Notes: a model not told the origin generated them from the letters alone. A DNA stretch of 64,000 nt from Microbacterium sp. AK009 (GCF_013410955.1 NZ_JACCCG010000003.1:124001-188000), one strand, 5' to 3'. Counted from the first letter of the stretch, positions 24,651 to 33,421 are shown. Numbers and translations are program-made.

Positions 24651-24982
24651 CAGATGACTCCCGCCTCGTCGATCCGGAGCTGGTCGGTCTGAGGCTCGGG
24701 CACGATGTAGAGTCCCGTCGGCGCATTCGCCGTGTACGCCAGAGCCTCGATCCAGGCGCGATTGATCGCGGGCCGCCGGCTGCCGTAGAACTTGTAGACG
24801 ATCGAGCACCGCGGGTGCACCCAGACGGTCGTGCGCCCGTCGCCGATGCTGCTGTCGTCCTTCCAGGTGAAGTTGAATGCTTCGCCCCGCCGCAGTTTCG
24901 CCGCGATGACCATCTGCAGATGCAGAAGAAGGCGATCTTCGAAGTCGACCTTCACGAGCCCGTCATAGATGAATTTTCCCAC
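24650..24982 (-). CDS. DUF7882-like small protein
   Basis: 110 residues. The sequence (MGKFIYDGLVKVDFEDRLL, then TTVWVHPRCSIVYKFYGSR and INRAWIEALAYTANAPTG) matches a small family that I recall from Microbacteriaceae, labelled DUF7882 and sometimes loosely called DNA-ligase-like; I see no ligase motif. The GTG start at 24982 has an excellent AGGAGGT site. Translationally coupled to the 83-residue gene. Function unknown. Confidence 0.75.
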   Translation of the reverse strand: MGKFIYDGLVKVDFEDRLLLHLQMVIAAKLRRGEAFNFTWKDDSSIGDGRTTVWVHPRCSIVYKFYGSRRPAINRAWIEALAYTANAPTGLYIVPEPQTDQLRIDEAGVI

Positions 24983-25041
24983 CGGGCACCTCCTGGGTTT
25001 CGGTGTTCGTCAGGGTTGGGGGATACCTCCCACGCTGAACG

Positions 25042-25085
25042 CCGGCACCTGCGGTGGCAACATGGTTGACCAGCGCAGGTGCCGG
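25042..25085 (-). terminator. Putative terminator hairpin
   Basis: CCGGCACCTGCG (25042-25053) pairs perfectly over 12 bp with CGCAGGTGCCGG (25074-25085) around a 20-nt loop. It lies 22 nt past the stop of the minus-strand 115-residue gene and before the next operon, where a terminator is expected. No U-tract. Confidence 0.6.
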
Positions 25086-25106
25086 GTGGTACGGCGGGTC
25101 TGCTCG

Positions 25107-25454
25107 TCAGAAGTCGTCTTCGCCGTACCCCACGTCGTGGTGATCGATCATGTCCGGCCACTCGGCGACCGACGGCTGCAGGCGGTTCGCACGTCGCTGC
25201 AGCTCCTGGACGAGCTCAGGGTCGTTGATCTCTTCGACCGCCTCAGCGACCGGTGTCGAGTAGAGCTGGCTCGCCGGCCCGATCAGGAAGTGGGCCGAGC
25301 CGCGCGCCCCGCCTTCTTCGAGGACCGGAATCGACACGACATCGGACGTGTGGGTGTCGGCCAGGGCGCGCGCGTATCGCAGGAGAGCCGTGCTCACCTC
25401 GTCCGAGGTCAGCACGTAACCGCCTGAGTAGTGAAGTCGTCGCAATGTCCTCAT
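25107..25454 (-). CDS. Conserved small protein of unknown function
   Basis: 115 residues (RRLHYSGGYVLTSDEVSTAL, later GSAHFLIGPASQLYSTPV and an acidic end DVGYGEDDF). It looks like a compact soluble alpha/beta protein, and I do not recognise a family beyond its similarity in style to neighbouring small Microbacteriaceae proteins. The ATG at 25454 sits directly against AAGGAG, too close for good initiation. A TTG three codons in (25445) would have ideal spacing and give MRRLHYSGG, so the true start may be 25445. Confidence 0.7.
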   Translation of the reverse strand: MRTLRRLHYSGGYVLTSDEVSTALLRYARALADTHTSDVVSIPVLEEGGARGSAHFLIGPASQLYSTPVAEAVEEINDPELVQELQRRANRLQPSVAEWPDMIDHHDVGYGEDDF

Positions 25455-25463
25455 CTCCTTGAC

Positions 25464-25503
25464 GACGGGTGGTGCCGGGTCGACCGGCCCGGCACCGCCC
25501 GTC
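25464..25503 (-). terminator. Strong hairpin after the DUF3618 operon
   Basis: Arms 25464-25479 and 25488-25503 pair over 16 bp with a single mismatch (G-U capable in one orientation), with an 8-nt loop TCGACCGG. It starts 12 nt past the DUF3618 stop on the minus strand and just before the next gene, so it should end the 27203-25515 operon. Confidence 0.7.
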
Positions 25504-25514
25504 AGTCGCCCGGC

Positions 25515-26075
25515 TCAGCCCGCCAGGTGCTGGCGAGACGTGTCTGCCTGGTCCTTGACTTCCGCGGTGGCAGAAGCAGCTTCGTCCTTGACGACGTCCA
25601 CCGACTGGACCGCGGATTCCTTCACCGCGGCCGCCGCCTCCTTGGCGGGCTCGCGCAGGTGTGCCCCCGCCTCCTTGGCGACCTCGGTCACCTCGTCGAC
25701 GAGCGGCTGCGCCTTATCCTTGACGGTGTCGGCGAGCTGCTTCTCCTTCGACGATGCGGGGATCAGCGACGCTGCCAGAAGTCCGGCGCCGAAGGCGATG
25801 AGGCCCACCGCCAGCGGATTGCCCTCCGCCTTCGCCGCCGCGCGGTGGGTCGCGGACCCGACGGCCCCACCGGCATCCGACAGGGCCGAACCGGCGTCAT
25901 CCGCGGCTCCCATGATCCGGTCGCGCACCGACCCGACCGCCCCCTTCACCGCACTCGTACGGCGTTCCATGATCTTCGACGGCGATACCTTGTCGGCCAG
26001 GGCGTCGACGTCGCCGCCCAGTTCGCGCCTCGTGCGCTCGATGTCCGCGCGGATCGCTTCCGGTGAATCGCTCAT
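25515..26075 (-). CDS. DUF3618 domain protein
   Basis: 186 residues. The N-terminus SPEAIRADIERTRRELGGDV is the DUF3618 signature. A single membrane helix (AVGLIAFGAGLLAASLI) lies near residues 103-119, followed by a long alanine-, lysine- and glutamate-rich helix (about 125-180) like LEA or apolipoprotein-type amphipathic repeats. Last of three coupled envelope genes: the ATG at 26075 overlaps the holin-like stop. Such operons are linked to envelope or osmotic stress, but no direct function is known. Confidence 0.88.
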   Translation of the reverse strand: MSDSPEAIRADIERTRRELGGDVDALADKVSPSKIMERRTSAVKGAVGSVRDRIMGAADDAGSALSDAGGAVGSATHRAAAKAEGNPLAVGLIAFGAGLLAASLIPASSKEKQLADTVKDKAQPLVDEVTEVAKEAGAHLREPAKEAAAAVKESAVQSVDVVKDEAASATAEVKDQADTSRQHLAG

Positions 26076-26485
26076 CGGTTCTCCTCATTCCTTTTCAGCG
26101 TTTCAGGGATCTCCTTGAGGGTCTCCACCGTCTGCGGAGCACCCTGCACCTTCTTCATCTCGCCGCGGCCGACGGCGAACAGGATCAGCGCGATCGCCGC
26201 CCAGATCACCGCCACGATCACGGCCGCCCAGCCCCCGCCGACGAGGAGGGACAGCGCCCACCACAGTGCGACCGACAGGAAGAAGATCGCCATCATGGCG
26301 GCATACGCCGCGCCGCCGAGCTCGCCGGCTCCCTTGGCGGTCTTGCCGGCGGATTCCTTCAGCTCGGCCTTGGCGAGCGCCACCTCCTGGCGCATCAGCG
26401 TCGAGAGGTCTCTCGTCACCTCGCCCAGGAGGTCGCCGAGAGACGTCGTGGCAGCCTTCTGCTCAGATGGAGTAGGGCTGCTCAT
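26072..26485 (-). CDS. Phage-holin-superfamily III (DUF1469-type) membrane protein
   Basis: 137 residues. N-terminal amphipathic part with SLGDLLGEVTRDLSTLMRQE, then two membrane helices (about 62-83 and 86-108) separated by GGGW, and a charged tail. Despite the holin name this is a chromosomal actinobacterial family that travels with DUF3618 genes, not a sign of a prophage. It starts inside the upstream gene (overlap 23 nt) and overlaps the DUF3618 gene by 4 nt. Confidence 0.87.
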   Translation of the reverse strand: MSSPTPSEQKAATTSLGDLLGEVTRDLSTLMRQEVALAKAELKESAGKTAKGAGELGGAAYAAMMAIFFLSVALWWALSLLVGGGWAAVIVAVIWAAIALILFAVGRGEMKKVQGAPQTVETLKEIPETLKRNEENR

Positions 26486-27203
26486 CGCCGTCCTCCCTCC
26501 GGGGTGCCCCAGCCGCGGGGGCCGGTGCGCCGACGGTCGACTGGGCGTAGATCGGGGTCTCCTCCGCGACGGACAGCTCCTCCTCGGCGCCACCGACCGG
26601 AGGCGACATGAGGGCAGCGTCCGACACCGGCCGTGCGGTGGACGCGCCGGATGCTGACCCGGCATCGGCCTTCTTCGCTTCGGCGGCGTTCGTCGCCAAC
26701 GCCCTCGTCAGGCGCCCGACCACGATTCCGGCGACTGCCGCGCTCAGGATGAACACCCCGGGGCGACGCCGCGCGAAGCGTTTGACCTCGTTCAGCACGT
26801 CGGCCGGCTCTCGCTCGCTGAGCCAGTCCGACGCCAGCGACACCCGGGTCGATACCTGGCGCACGAGATCGGCAGCGAGGGAATCGGATGCTGCGCCGTC
26901 GGCCATGCTCTGGAGGTCGCCGCCGACCGCGCGAAGGCCGCCTGCCACCCGCTCCTGCTGGGTGCGGGCCTGAGCGCTCAGTTCCTGCTGAGACTGGGCG
27001 AACAGGTCCTTGGCCTGGTACTTCGCTTCGTGCGCGACCGACGAGGCTTCGCTCTTCGCCGTGTCGACGACGCTTTTCGCCTGATCGCCGGCGGTGTGCG
27101 CGAGATCGGACGCCTCGCGCTTGGCCGTGTCGACGGTGCCTGATGAGCCCATCGATCCGCCACTGTTCGGTCCCGACACGCTCGTGTCGTCGTAGTTCGA
27201 CAT
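26463..27203 (-). CDS. Membrane-anchored LEA-like helical protein
   Basis: 246 residues. A low-complexity Gly/Ser start is followed by repeated TAKREASDLAHTAGDQAK-type 11-residue amphipathic stretches (about 22-95). One membrane helix (GVFILSAAVAGIVVGRL) lies near residue 155, then an Ala-rich C-terminal tail. The first gene of the envelope operon with holin-like and DUF3618 partners, with a strong ribosome site GAAAGGAAGAG. The repeats suggest a membrane- or protein-protecting role under stress (inference). Confidence 0.8.
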   Translation of the reverse strand: MSNYDDTSVSGPNSGGSMGSSGTVDTAKREASDLAHTAGDQAKSVVDTAKSEASSVAHEAKYQAKDLFAQSQQELSAQARTQQERVAGGLRAVGGDLQSMADGAASDSLAADLVRQVSTRVSLASDWLSEREPADVLNEVKRFARRRPGVFILSAAVAGIVVGRLTRALATNAAEAKKADAGSASGASTARPVSDAALMSPPVGGAEEELSVAEETPIYAQSTVGAPAPAAGAPRREDGDEQPYSI

Positions 27204-27414
27204 CGCTCTTCCTTTCCGACCCGCTCGATCCGAACGGGATGACCGCCATTTCTACGCACGACGGAGGAATCGCAGATCCCCCTTGCCAAATCGGAACGCG
27301 ATCGCTAACTGCACGCGCGATCGGGGTGCGGCGAGGGGGCTGAAGGGTACGGCGGCACAGGTGAACCCGCAACCCCGAAGACGAACGCAGACACCGGTCG
27401 CTACCGTCCCGGCC
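27204..27414. other. Divergent promoter region
   Basis: About 210 nt between the minus-strand envelope operon and the plus-strand membrane gene. It must hold promoters for both, but I see no clear palindrome and no strong -10/-35 pair I would defend. Confidence 0.4.
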
Positions 27415-28074
27415 ATGACCTCCCACACCGATGCCCGCGACGGCGACGATCGCCACGACACGCGACCCGCCGGAGCCCGGCCGGGTGCCCCCGCCGCACT
27501 GCGCGACGACGTGCTCGCCCGCGAACGTGAGCGCTTCGGCGGGATGAAGTTCGGGACGGCCTTCTTCGGCTGGCTCACCGCGACCGGCACCGCCGTGCTG
27601 TTGACGGCGCTCGTCGCCGCGATCGCCGGGGCTGTCGGGGTCGAGACCCGCACGGTAGACGACGCCGCCGAGGCCGCAGCGTCGAGCCCGGTGCTGACGA
27701 CGGTGATCAGCGCGGTCCTTCTCGCGCTCGTCCTGTTGATCGCCTACTTCGCCGGTGGCTACGTCGCCGGGCGCATGGCGCGCTTCAGCGGGGCGAAGCA
27801 GGGGATCGCGGTGTGGATCTGGTCGATCATCGTCGCCGTGGTGGTCGCAGTCATCACCGCGATCGCGGGCAGTCAGTGGGACATCCTGGCGGCTCTCGAC
27901 AGCTTCCCGCGGATCCCCGTCACCCCCGAAACAGCGACCCTCACCGGCATCCTCACGGCCCTCGGTGCGGCGATCGTCGCGTTGATCGGAGCGGTCCTCG
28001 GAGGGATGGCGGGCATGCGATATCACCGTCGGGTGGATCGCGTGGGGCTCGGTGGCGTGACCGCCGCACCGTAG
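27415..28074 (+). CDS. YrzE-like multi-spanning membrane protein
   Basis: 219 residues from the ATG at 27415. A polar N-terminus with ALRDDVLARERERFGG leads to four hydrophobic helices (about 49-71, 88-113, 126-149 and 180-205) and a short basic tail. Resembles small actinobacterial TIGR04086/YrzE-like membrane proteins. No Shine-Dalgarno is seen at this ATG, and an upstream in-frame ATG (27283) would add a basic leader of doubtful value. Followed 4 nt later by the DUF72 gene, so probably co-transcribed. Confidence 0.75.
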   Translation: MTSHTDARDGDDRHDTRPAGARPGAPAALRDDVLARERERFGGMKFGTAFFGWLTATGTAVLLTALVAAIAGAVGVETRTVDDAAEAAASSPVLTTVISAVLLALVLLIAYFAGGYVAGRMARFSGAKQGIAVWIWSIIVAVVVAVITAIAGSQWDILAALDSFPRIPVTPETATLTGILTALGAAIVALIGAVLGGMAGMRYHRRVDRVGLGGVTAAP

Positions 28075-28078
28075 GTCG

Positions 28079-28801
28079 ATGGCGCGCATCGGGACGTCGG
28101 GCTGGAGTTACGACCACTGGAACGGCGTGCTCTATCCACCGGGTCTCGCCTCTCGCAACCGGTTCGCGCCCTACGTGGCGGAGTTCGACACGGTCGAGGT
28201 CAACGCGACCTTCTACCACTGGCAGCGCGATGCGACATTCACCGGGTGGCGGGAGCGGAGCCCCGCAGGATTCCAGATGTCGGTGAAGGCGCCGCGCGGG
28301 CTCACCCACGGGCGAAAGCTCGCCCACCCCGAGGTGTGGCTTGAACGGATGGCGCGAGGGCTGCATGCGCTCGCCGACCGCCGCGGGCCCCTGCTCGTCC
28401 AGCTGCCGCCGGACATGGAGCGTGACGACGAGCGTCTCGATCAGTTCCTGGCCCAGACCCCGGGCTGGATGCGGCCGGTCGTGGAGTTCCGTCATCCGTC
28501 GTGGCATCACGAGGATGTGTTCGCGCTGCTCGAACGTCGAGGCGCGGCCTACTGCGTCATGAGCGGGGCGGGACTCGCCTGCATCCTCCGCGCCACGGCA
28601 CCCTTCGTCTACGTGCGGCTGCACGGACCCGACACCGGCGCGCTCTACGCCGGGTCGTACTCCGACGCCGACCTGTCGTGGTGGGCCGAGCGGGTTCGCG
28701 AGTGGGAGGGGCAGGGACGCGAGGTGTACGCCTCCTTCAACAACGACGGCGCCGGCCACGCCGTCCGCAACGCGCGAACGCTCCGGTCATTCCTCGCCTG
28801 A
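28079..28801 (+). CDS. DUF72 (YecE-like) family protein
   Basis: 240 residues, TIM-barrel-like family of unknown biochemical role. Hallmarks: ARIGTSGWSYDHWNGVLYP at the start, FDTVEVNATFYHWQ, FQMSVKAPRGLTH and the C-terminal YASFNNDGAGHAVRNA. Normal length. The last 15 nt overlap the 3' end of the convergent YihY gene. Confidence 0.88.
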   Translation: MARIGTSGWSYDHWNGVLYPPGLASRNRFAPYVAEFDTVEVNATFYHWQRDATFTGWRERSPAGFQMSVKAPRGLTHGRKLAHPEVWLERMARGLHALADRRGPLLVQLPPDMERDDERLDQFLAQTPGWMRPVVEFRHPSWHHEDVFALLERRGAAYCVMSGAGLACILRATAPFVYVRLHGPDTGALYAGSYSDADLSWWAERVREWEGQGREVYASFNNDGAGHAVRNARTLRSFLA

Positions 28802-29854
28802 TCGCGCAGCCTCGGTGCGAAGGCGCCGCCCCTCCTCGACATCCTGACGCTCCTTCTCGGCGGCCTTGTCGCTCTTCCGGGTGTCGCGCGGCGGCAACTG
28901 GATGTCCTCCTCCGCGGCGATCCCCCCCTGCAGCTGACGGCCTCGCTCGAGTTCCGCATCGAACTCCGCGCCGAAGAGTAGCGCGAGGTTCGCGATCCAC
29001 AGCCACAGCAGGAAGACGATCACGCCGGCGAGCGACCCGTACGTGCGGTCGTAGTTGGAGAAGTTCGCGACGTAGAAGACGAAGCCGGTCGTGGCGAGCG
29101 CGAGCACCACGATCGCCAGCAGCGCCCCGAGGCTCAGCCACCGGAACTTCGGCTGCTTGGCATTGGGCGTCGCGTAGTACAGGATCGCCACCATCAGCAC
29201 GACGATGAACGCCAGGACCGGCCACTTCGCGATCGACCACACCGTCTGCACGACCGCGCCGAGACCCAGGGCGTCGCCCACCGCTTCGGCGACCGGCCCC
29301 GAGACGACCAGGATGATCACGCAGACGACGACCAGGGCGATGCCGATCACGGTGACGAGCAGCTGGCTGGGCTTCAGCTTCCAGAACGGACGCCCCTCCT
29401 CGATCTCGTAGATGCGGTTCATCGCCCGGCTGAACGCCCCGACGTACCCGGACGCAGACCAGATGGCCAGGAGCAGGCCGGTGACCAGTGCGAAACCGGC
29501 TGCGGGAGAAGCGGCCAGCTGCTCGATGGGACCGCGCAGCGCCTGGGCGGTCTCCCCGGGAGCGACCTGATCGAGGATGCCGAGCACCGTGGTCGCCGCG
29601 GCATCCCCCTGTCCGACCACGCCCAGGAGAGAGAAGATCGCCACCAGACCGGGGAAGATCGACAGCACCGAGTAGTAGGTGAGTGCGGCGGCGATGTCGG
29701 TGCACTGGTCCGACGAGAACTCCCGCGCCGTCTTTCCGATGACGTACTTCCACGAGCGCTTGTGGAGGTCATCGGGCGAATCCGGTTTGCCGGCCGCTTC
29801 CGGGTCGGGAGCGGCCGTGTTCGTGCGCTCCTGTGCAGTGGTGTCGCTGGTCAT
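28787..29854 (-). CDS. YihY/BrkB family membrane protein
   Basis: 355 residues from the ATG at 29854. A polar N-terminus is followed by DIAAALTYYSVLSIFPGLVA, the family signature, and six membrane helices. YLLxW-like pieces such as VIVFLLWLWIANLALLFGAEF precede a charged C-terminal tail of about 50 residues. The family was once called RNase BN in error; a role in envelope transport is suspected. Its stop codon lies inside the DUF72 gene on the other strand. Confidence 0.88.
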   Translation of the reverse strand: MTSDTTAQERTNTAAPDPEAAGKPDSPDDLHKRSWKYVIGKTAREFSSDQCTDIAAALTYYSVLSIFPGLVAIFSLLGVVGQGDAAATTVLGILDQVAPGETAQALRGPIEQLAASPAAGFALVTGLLLAIWSASGYVGAFSRAMNRIYEIEEGRPFWKLKPSQLLVTVIGIALVVVCVIILVVSGPVAEAVGDALGLGAVVQTVWSIAKWPVLAFIVVLMVAILYYATPNAKQPKFRWLSLGALLAIVVLALATTGFVFYVANFSNYDRTYGSLAGVIVFLLWLWIANLALLFGAEFDAELERGRQLQGGIAAEEDIQLPPRDTRKSDKAAEKERQDVEEGRRLRTEAARSGEE

Positions 29855-30052
29855 GAGGTACTCCCCGAGCTCATCGGTGTCGCGAAGGCAACATTGTGCG
29901 ACCCAGGGCGGGAACATCGGGCGGGACTTGATTTCGGCGAGCCGCGGGTTTATGACGGGTGGAGGGCGGATGCCGCGACGCGACGACTAGCGGTGTCGTC
30001 GTCGTCTGGCAAGGCCCGTGACCGCGTCTGTGGAGGAGCGCACGATGGGGGC

Positions 30053-31000
30053 GTGGTCGATCGAGTGCAGCTTCAGGGGAAGACCGTCGTCGTCACCGGT
30101 GCCACGACCGGCGTCGGACGAGGAGTGGCCTGGGAGGTCGCTCGGGCCGGAGCGAGCGTCGTCGTGGCGGCCCGGCGCCGGCACGAACTCGAGGAGCTGG
30201 TCGCCCGTATCGCCGCGGCCGGAGGCACCGCGCTCGCGGTGCCGACCGACGTGAGCGACCGGGCCGCTGTCGACCGGCTGGCGTCCGCGGCCGCGTCGCG
30301 TTTCGGTGGAATCGACGTCTGGGTCAACAATGTCGGGATCGGCGCCGTCGGGCCGTTCTGGGAAGTGCCGGTCGACGATCACGCGCGTGTCATCGACGTC
30401 AACGTCAACGGGATGATCTACGGGGCGCATGCCGCCCTCCGGCAGTTCCGCGCGCAGGTCGGCGGTGGGGTGCTCATCAACCTGGGCTCGGTCGAGAGCG
30501 TCGCACCCCTGGCGTACCAGGCCTCGTATGCGGCGTCGAAGGCCGCGGTCACCGCCTTCGGGCGCACTCTCCGACAGGAGCTGCTGCTGTCGGGCGATCA
30601 CCGGCGCATCCAGGTCAGCACGATCCTCCCCTGGGCGCTCGACACCCCGTTCTGGAATCGCTCCGCCAACCGCACGGGTCATTCGCTGCGCATGGCGGCG
30701 ATGAGCAGTCCGCGACCGGTCGTCGATGCCATCGTCCGCGCCTGCGTGCGGCCCCGACCGTGGCGGCCGGTCGGCGCCAAAGCGCGGCTCGCCCTGTTCG
30801 CCGCACGCCTCGCACCCGGGGCGGTCGATCGGATGTCGGCACGGATCGTCGGCATCGAAACGCCGCTGGGCGAGCCGGCCCCCCACACGCCGGGCGCGAT
30901 CCACGAGCCGACCGTCACGCGAGCGACGGTGACCGGTGGCGTACGGGCCCGCATGCGTCGCGAGAATCGCTCCGGACTGCTTCGCCTTCTCGGCATGTGA
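30053..31000 (+). CDS. Short-chain dehydrogenase/reductase
   Basis: 315 residues from GTG 30053, chosen because GGAGGAG at 30032-30038 is the only good ribosome site, although the 14-nt spacing is long. Cofactor motif TGATTGVGRG, NNVG, the catalytic Ser in NLGSVESV and the catalytic YxxxK in YAASK are all present. The C-terminal 90 residues, with a segment rich in Arg, extend past the SDR core as in the longer classical SDRs of actinobacteria. Substrate unknown. A lipoprotein gene follows after 11 nt. Confidence 0.87.
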   Translation: MVDRVQLQGKTVVVTGATTGVGRGVAWEVARAGASVVVAARRRHELEELVARIAAAGGTALAVPTDVSDRAAVDRLASAAASRFGGIDVWVNNVGIGAVGPFWEVPVDDHARVIDVNVNGMIYGAHAALRQFRAQVGGGVLINLGSVESVAPLAYQASYAASKAAVTAFGRTLRQELLLSGDHRRIQVSTILPWALDTPFWNRSANRTGHSLRMAAMSSPRPVVDAIVRACVRPRPWRPVGAKARLALFAARLAPGAVDRMSARIVGIETPLGEPAPHTPGAIHEPTVTRATVTGGVRARMRRENRSGLLRLLGM

Positions 31001-31011
31001 GAGGAGTCGTC

Positions 31012-31500
31012 ATGCGCACACGACGAGCCGTCGCGAGCGCCGCCCTCGGCGCCGTCCTGCTCCTCGCGGGGTGCGGCCAGCCGCTCATGCCGGCCGACCC
31101 CGACGGCACACTGGTCGCCGTGCGCGGCGACGTGCTGCGCGCCGGTGTCACGCCGAACGGCGACCTGATCGACGCCGCAGGCGTCGAGCCGCAGGGCGAC
31201 GAGGCCGACGCGATCCGCGCGTTCGCCGAACATCTCGACGCCGACGTGGACTGGACCGTCGGCGCGGAGGAGGCGCTCGTGCGCGGTCTCGAAGACGGAA
31301 CCCTCGACCTCGTGGCGGGCGGCATCACCGATAAGACGCCCTGGACCGACAAGGCCGGCGTCACGCGGGGCTACCGCGAGGTCGTCGACGACCAGGGACG
31401 CACGCACACGCTCGTCATGCTCGTTCCCCTCGGCGAGAACGCCTTCCTCTCCGAGCTCGAGCGCTTCCTCTCGGCGCACGTCGAGGGACGCGACCGATGA
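31012..31500 (+). CDS. Short lipoprotein resembling a family 3 solute-binding protein
   Basis: 162 residues. Signal peptide with lipobox LLLAGC. The mature part (LRAGVTPNGDLID, later EEALVRGLEDGTLDLVAGGITDKTPW) resembles the first lobe of amino-acid-type binding proteins (SBP_bac_3). At this length it lacks a full second lobe and there is no ABC partner. Its stop overlaps the cation transporter ATG (ATGA), so it may be an accessory lipoprotein for that transporter (inference). RBS GAGGAG. Confidence 0.75.
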   Translation: MRTRRAVASAALGAVLLLAGCGQPLMPADPDGTLVAVRGDVLRAGVTPNGDLIDAAGVEPQGDEADAIRAFAEHLDADVDWTVGAEEALVRGLEDGTLDLVAGGITDKTPWTDKAGVTRGYREVVDDQGRTHTLVMLVPLGENAFLSELERFLSAHVEGRDR

Positions 31501-32477
31501 CCCGCCCACCGGTGCGGTTCGGACGCACCGAACTCCCCGAAAGACAGCGCGAGGTCCTGCGGCGCGCGATCCGCCTGGAGTGGATCACCATCGGTTTCCT
31601 CGTCGTGTCGGTCACCCTCGTGGGGCTGGTCCTCGGCAACTCGCAGGCGATGAAGGCCGCCTGGATCGAAGACCTCCTGTCGTTCCTGCCGCCGATCGCC
31701 TTCCTCATCGCGGTGCGCGTGAGCCGTGTCCTCCCGAGCGCGAAGCATCCCTACGGCCAGCACCGTGCAGTCGCCATCGGACACCTCGTGGCCGCGGTCG
31801 CGCTCACGACGATGGGCACCTACCTCATCGTCGATTCCGCCATCGGACTCATCCTCCTCGAGCATCCGACGATCGGCACCGTGGAGGTCTTCGGCCTGAC
31901 GGTGTGGCTCGGCTGGCTCATGATCGGCGTCATGGCCGCGATCGCGCTCCCGCCGGTGTTCATCGGGCGCGCGAAGATGCGCTTGGCCGAGGAGCTGCAC
32001 GACAAGGTGCTGTATGCCGACGCCGACATGAACAAGGCCGACTGGATGACCGCGGTCGGATCCATCGTCGGTGTCACCGGCATCGGCCTCGGGATCTGGT
32101 GGCTGGACGGGGCCGCTGCCGTCTTCATCGCCGCCAGCATCCTGTGGGACGGTCTGCGCAACCTGGGCGGGGCTGTGACCGATCTGATGGATGCCCGCGC
32201 CACGACCTTCGACGACAGGGCGCCGCATCCGGTGGCGGTCGCCGTCGACGACTACCTCCGGAGCCTGCCCTGGGTGGAGAACGCGGGCAGCCGCGTGCGC
32301 GATGAGGGCCATGTGTTCCACATCGAGGCCTTCGTCGTTCCCCGAAGAGGGCGCACCCCGTCGCTCGACGCTCTCGAGGATGCCCGTCAGGCCTGCATCG
32401 ATCTCGACTGGAAGGTGCAGGACATCGTCGTGGTGCCGGTGCGGGAACTCCCCGAGGTCGTCGACCACCGCGGTTGA
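31497..32477 (+). CDS. Cation diffusion facilitator family transporter
   Basis: 326 residues with about six membrane helices and a cytoplasmic C-terminal domain. The metal-site positions differ from classical CDFs: the second-helix region reads AAWIEDLLSF, and the fifth-helix HxxxD region reads ADADMNKADW, with Asp/Asn in place of His, as in a subgroup of actinobacterial members. Predicted to export divalent metal ions by proton antiport; the metal is not predictable. Translationally coupled to the lipoprotein; convergent with LysR 5 nt away. Confidence 0.83.
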   Translation: MTRPPVRFGRTELPERQREVLRRAIRLEWITIGFLVVSVTLVGLVLGNSQAMKAAWIEDLLSFLPPIAFLIAVRVSRVLPSAKHPYGQHRAVAIGHLVAAVALTTMGTYLIVDSAIGLILLEHPTIGTVEVFGLTVWLGWLMIGVMAAIALPPVFIGRAKMRLAEELHDKVLYADADMNKADWMTAVGSIVGVTGIGLGIWWLDGAAAVFIAASILWDGLRNLGGAVTDLMDARATTFDDRAPHPVAVAVDDYLRSLPWVENAGSRVRDEGHVFHIEAFVVPRRGRTPSLDALEDARQACIDLDWKVQDIVVVPVRELPEVVDHRG

Positions 32478-32481
32478 CCCG

Positions 32482-33399
32482 TCATGCGGCGTGGGCCGCT
32501 TCGATGTCGGCCGCCTTCGCCTGGAGGATGGACAGGACGGTGCGCACAGCGAGGCGCTCGGCGGTGTCGGGGCGGAGCAGCGCGACGATGTCGCGCTCGG
32601 CGTCCACGCCGCGCAGGGGCTTCAGGACCACGCGGCTCGGGTCGATCCCGCCCGAGGTGGAGCGGGGGATGAGGGAGACACCGAGTCCGGCGGCGACGAA
32701 CGCTTCGACCATCCGCAGGTCGCTGATGCGCTGGAAGATGGTGGCCCGGCGCCCCGCGGCCTCCTCGATGTCGTGCAGGATGCGTTCGAAGGGGAACCCG
32801 ATCGGGACCCCGATCCACGGCTCGTCGACGACATCGCCGGCGGTGAGGTAGCTCCTGCCGGCGAGGCGGTGGTCGGCGGGGAGGGCGATGTCGAGAGCCT
32901 CGGTCATGAGCGGCACCACGCGCAGACCCCGCCCACCCCAGGCGCGCGCACCGCGGAGCGAATGGGCGAGCACGATGTCGTAGTCGGCCGTGAGAGAGGG
33001 GAAGTCCAGAAGCTCGTGGTCACCGTCGGCGCACAGCAGGATCAACCCGGGGGTGCGCGAAACCTCCTGCAGCACCTGTGGGAGCAGCACCTGGCCCGCC
33101 GAGGGAAAGGTCGCCAGCCGCACCTCGCCGCTGGGGTGATTGCGGAACTCGTCCCAGAGGGCCGTGGCGCGCTCGAGCGCGACGGCCACCTCGCTGGCGC
33201 TGCGGGCGAGCGCGTGGCCGGCGCTGGTGAGCTGGACGCCGCGGCCCGCCCGTTCGGTGAGGGGAAGGCCCGCCTCGCGTTCGAGCACCTTCAGTTGCTG
33301 GGAGACCGCCGACGGGGTGCGGTGCGTGGCGGCTGCGACGGCGGTGATGCTGCCGCGCTCCGCCAGCTCGCGGAGAAGATCGAGCCGTCTGACATCCAT
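32482..33399 (-). CDS. LysR family transcriptional regulator
   Basis: 305 residues. N-terminal winged helix (residues 1-60: DVRRLDLLRELAERGSITA, PSAVSQQLKVLEREAG) and the LysR substrate-binding domain (about 90-295). Close to the HTH-type proteins near EamA or amino-acid exporters, but no such transporter is adjacent. Divergent from a 40-residue gene; the palindrome at 33422-33433 is a likely binding site. Confidence 0.9.
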   Translation of the reverse strand: MDVRRLDLLRELAERGSITAVAAATHRTPSAVSQQLKVLEREAGLPLTERAGRGVQLTSAGHALARSASEVAVALERATALWDEFRNHPSGEVRLATFPSAGQVLLPQVLQEVSRTPGLILLCADGDHELLDFPSLTADYDIVLAHSLRGARAWGGRGLRVVPLMTEALDIALPADHRLAGRSYLTAGDVVDEPWIGVPIGFPFERILHDIEEAAGRRATIFQRISDLRMVEAFVAAGLGVSLIPRSTSGGIDPSRVVLKPLRGVDAERDIVALLRPDTAERLAVRTVLSILQAKAADIEAAHAA

Positions 33400-33421
33400 G
33401 AAGCGAGACTACAATGACATT

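Noticed and set aside
26072..26485. Holin-like gene as evidence of a prophage
   Set aside because: The family is chromosomal in actinobacteria and sits with DUF3618; no phage structural, integrase or lysis genes are nearby.
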